Shown piece by piece: positions 6,180 to 7,439 of a DNA stretch of 7,439 nucleotides (the first letter of the stretch is position 1; each line of letters starts with the position of its first letter). Origin of the DNA: Oscillospiraceae bacterium (lineage in GTDB: Bacteria > Bacillota > Clostridia > Oscillospirales > Ruminococcaceae). The stretch is taken from positions 1 through 7,439 of the forward strand of contig JAHHTS010000103.1 in the NCBI GenBank assembly GCA_020024475.1, written 5' to 3'. Position numbers and translations under genes: made by a program. The notes under the pieces were generated by a model, which was given only the letters and a program-made list of their open reading frames with translations, was not told where the DNA came from and made no database searches.

Positions 6180-7238
6180 ATGAAGAATTATATATATTAT
6201 TTGCTAGGTATTTGTCTACAATATTCATGCACAGATATTTTAGAAATAGAAAAAGAGGGTAGAACATATCTGCCCATTTCAACAGACACCGTGAACGTAG
6301 AAACAATTGATTCATTGCTAAAATATGATATAACAGATCCAGAGGATTTTATAAAATATGGACAATGGTTAATCGTGGGACGGTCCTACGAAGATTACCA
6401 AATATGCGCAATAAATTTAAAAACAGGAGCTAGTATTAAAATGTTGAAATTTGGCAAGGAAACGGGAGAAGCATTAGGCATTACAAGCATGACAATAGAT
6501 CCACAAGGAAATCTGGCTGCTCTTGACTATAGATGTAAAAAATTACATGAATTTTCATCCCCATTATCAACACGCAGCGAATCAAGAAGTAATGAATTAC
6601 AACTAAATTCGGATGAATATCACCTTTCTGTGATAAAAGGTAATACGTTTATGATTTCTACAGGTCTCTATGAGAATGGTCGTTATCGTTATTATTCAGA
6701 AATTACGAAATCTGCAAAATACTATTTATCATACCCTAATCATCCTCAATACAATAATTTGTCAACAAAAGCCAAAAGTATTTTATACGCAAGTTCTGTT
6801 CTTCGTTTACGACCTGACAATAAATTCTTTGTATGTGCCGATATGCATAGCGGCATTATAGAGATTTGTAAAGTGGAAAATGATAGCATACAACGAGTCT
6901 TTCAACATTGTTTTTATTATCCTAAGGTAAAAATTAATGATTCTGGTCTTTTGCCTCATGTTGCATATTACAAAGATAATATTGCCGGTTTCCAAGATAT
7001 TGCCGTTTCGAACGAAAAAATATATGTCTTATTTTCTGGCCAAACTTATCGCGATGCACAGCAAGCTATTGGTCACTGCACAAACTTGTTTACTTTCGAT
7101 TGGAATGGAAATCTTATTTCTTCAGTCAAATTAAATGAACCTATTTATAAAATATCTTTTGATACACAAGAAGATTTGTTATATGGCTTGAAAGGGACAT
7201 TCAGAAATGTCTCACTTGTACATTTATACGTAAAGTGA
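6180..7238 (+). CDS. BF3164/TolB-like beta-propeller protein, probable lipoprotein
   Basis: The 352-residue protein starts with a short hydrophobic segment ending LQYSC, with C17 as a possible lipidation site; the residues before it are not an ideal lipobox. The body fits the same propeller family as the gene at 713-1801. A first blade has QWLIVGRSYEDYQICAINLKTG (62-83), the 'FG..G.GPGE' region is present in worn form as FGKETGE (91-97), the next blade has MTIDPQGNLAALDYR, and the closing blade is FTFDWNGNLI (304-313) with a KISFDTQEDLLYGL strand pair, matching the other protein's FNWQGDL end. The two are therefore diverged paralogues. It sits 13 bases after the NVEALA-like gene and is likely co-transcribed with it. 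Its ligand is unknown; a cell-envelope location is inferred from the N-terminus. Confidence 0.75.
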   Translation: MKNYIYYLLGICLQYSCTDILEIEKEGRTYLPISTDTVNVETIDSLLKYDITDPEDFIKYGQWLIVGRSYEDYQICAINLKTGASIKMLKFGKETGEALGITSMTIDPQGNLAALDYRCKKLHEFSSPLSTRSESRSNELQLNSDEYHLSVIKGNTFMISTGLYENGRYRYYSEITKSAKYYLSYPNHPQYNNLSTKAKSILYASSVLRLRPDNKFFVCADMHSGIIEICKVENDSIQRVFQHCFYYPKVKINDSGLLPHVAYYKDNIAGFQDIAVSNEKIYVLFSGQTYRDAQQAIGHCTNLFTFDWNGNLISSVKLNEPIYKISFDTQEDLLYGLKGTFRNVSLVHLYVK

Positions 7239-7252
7239 TTAACAACTGAACA

Positions 7253-7271
7253 TTACAACAATTTTACAACA
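7253..7271 (+). promoter_or_regulatory. Putative response-regulator operator, copy 2
   Basis: TTACAACA occurs twice, at 7253-7260 and 7264-7271, as perfect direct repeats starting 11 bases apart. The internal 13 bases AACAATTTTACAA (7257-7269) are identical to 5858-5870 upstream of the kinase. A site here would control a gene to the right of the window, or mark the end of the operon. Assignment to the local regulator is inference. Confidence 0.35.
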
Positions 7272-7392
7272 CATAACCATATGTTATTAAGTTAATTTCT
7301 CATATGTTTGTCTTGTTATTTTTCACAAAAAAGTAGTGTATAATATGCAAAATATATCGCTCAAATTTAAATTAAAGAGATGAGAACAATAC

Positions 7393-7412
7393 TTCGGTAA
7401 ATTTTTACCGAA
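7393..7412 (+). repeat. Perfect 8-base stem-loop
   Basis: TTCGGTAA (7393-7400) pairs with TTACCGAA (7405-7412) around a four-base loop ATTT. It is followed by AAAATT rather than T's on the plus strand, and no T-run follows on the minus strand either, so it is not a standard terminator. It lies about 50 bases downstream of the TATAAT-like box and may be a structure in the leader of the next gene, or a binding site for a dimeric protein. Confidence 0.5.
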
Positions 7413-7439
7413 AAATTATAAGTTAAACAATAGAACCGG

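Larger units (their letters stand above)
7239..7439 (+). promoter_or_regulatory. Non-coding 3' region with repeats and possible promoter
   Basis: No gene is visible in these 201 bases. From left to right they hold the repeated TTACAACA motif (7253-7271), two copies of CATATGTT (7278-7285 and 7301-7308, starting 23 bases apart), a TATAAT-like box (7339-7344), and a hairpin near the end (7393-7412). The order suggests the regulatory region of a gene beginning after the window. No terminator for the propeller gene is apparent. Confidence 0.4.

Noticed and set aside
7380..7400. Six-codon frame MRTILR at the right end as a leader peptide or the start of another NVEALA gene
   Set aside because: The preceding ATTAAAG resembles that before 5960, but the frame stops at once, overlaps the hairpin, and no frame after it looks coding.
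1..7439. tRNA, rRNA, CRISPR array, insertion-sequence transposase
   Set aside because: No cloverleaf, ribosomal sequence, regularly spaced repeats or transposase motifs were seen on either strand.

Overview
The window looks like chromosomal DNA from a gut Bacteroidales bacterium (Bacteroides, Phocaeicola or Parabacteroides type). The evidence is AT-rich sequence, A-rich start regions mostly without Shine-Dalgarno sites, and protein families largely confined to that order: NVEALA peptides, BF3164/TolB-like six-bladed propeller lipoproteins, DUF1573 proteins and a DUF4099/DUF3945 conjugative-element protein. No search could be run, so family names rest on recognised motifs.

Layout: the left part (2-2290, + strand) holds the C-terminal end of a DUF1573 protein, a membrane-anchored thioredoxin-like protein with a CxxC motif, a propeller lipoprotein, and, after a 195-base gap, a 97-residue NVEALA peptide that ends at a strong hairpin terminator. 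The middle left (2386-3679, - strand) is a visibly more G+C-rich block. It encodes a DUF4099/DUF3945 protein of the kind carried by Bacteroides conjugative transposons. The gene has a frameshift near its N-terminus and loses family-like sequence at its C-terminus, so it is read as a mobile-element remnant dropped into the locus. The middle right (3801-5848, - strand) is a two-component system: a membrane histidine kinase overlapping its OmpR-type response regulator by 16 bases. Divergent from the kinase (5960-7238, + strand) lie a 68-residue NVEALA-like peptide and, 13 bases later, a second propeller lipoprotein. The last 200 bases are non-coding and hold repeats, a possible promoter and a hairpin, probably leading to a gene outside the window.

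How the parts may work together: two peptide/propeller pairs flank one two-component system. The peptides carry N-terminal export signals, the propellers are lipoproteins, and the kinase has a periplasmic domain of about 170 residues that I do not recognise. This fits an envelope sensing or peptide-signalling module, but that is inference. Supporting it weakly, a 13-base sequence inside 11-base-spaced direct repeats, the layout typical of OmpR-family operators, occurs just upstream of the kinase and again downstream of the second propeller gene.
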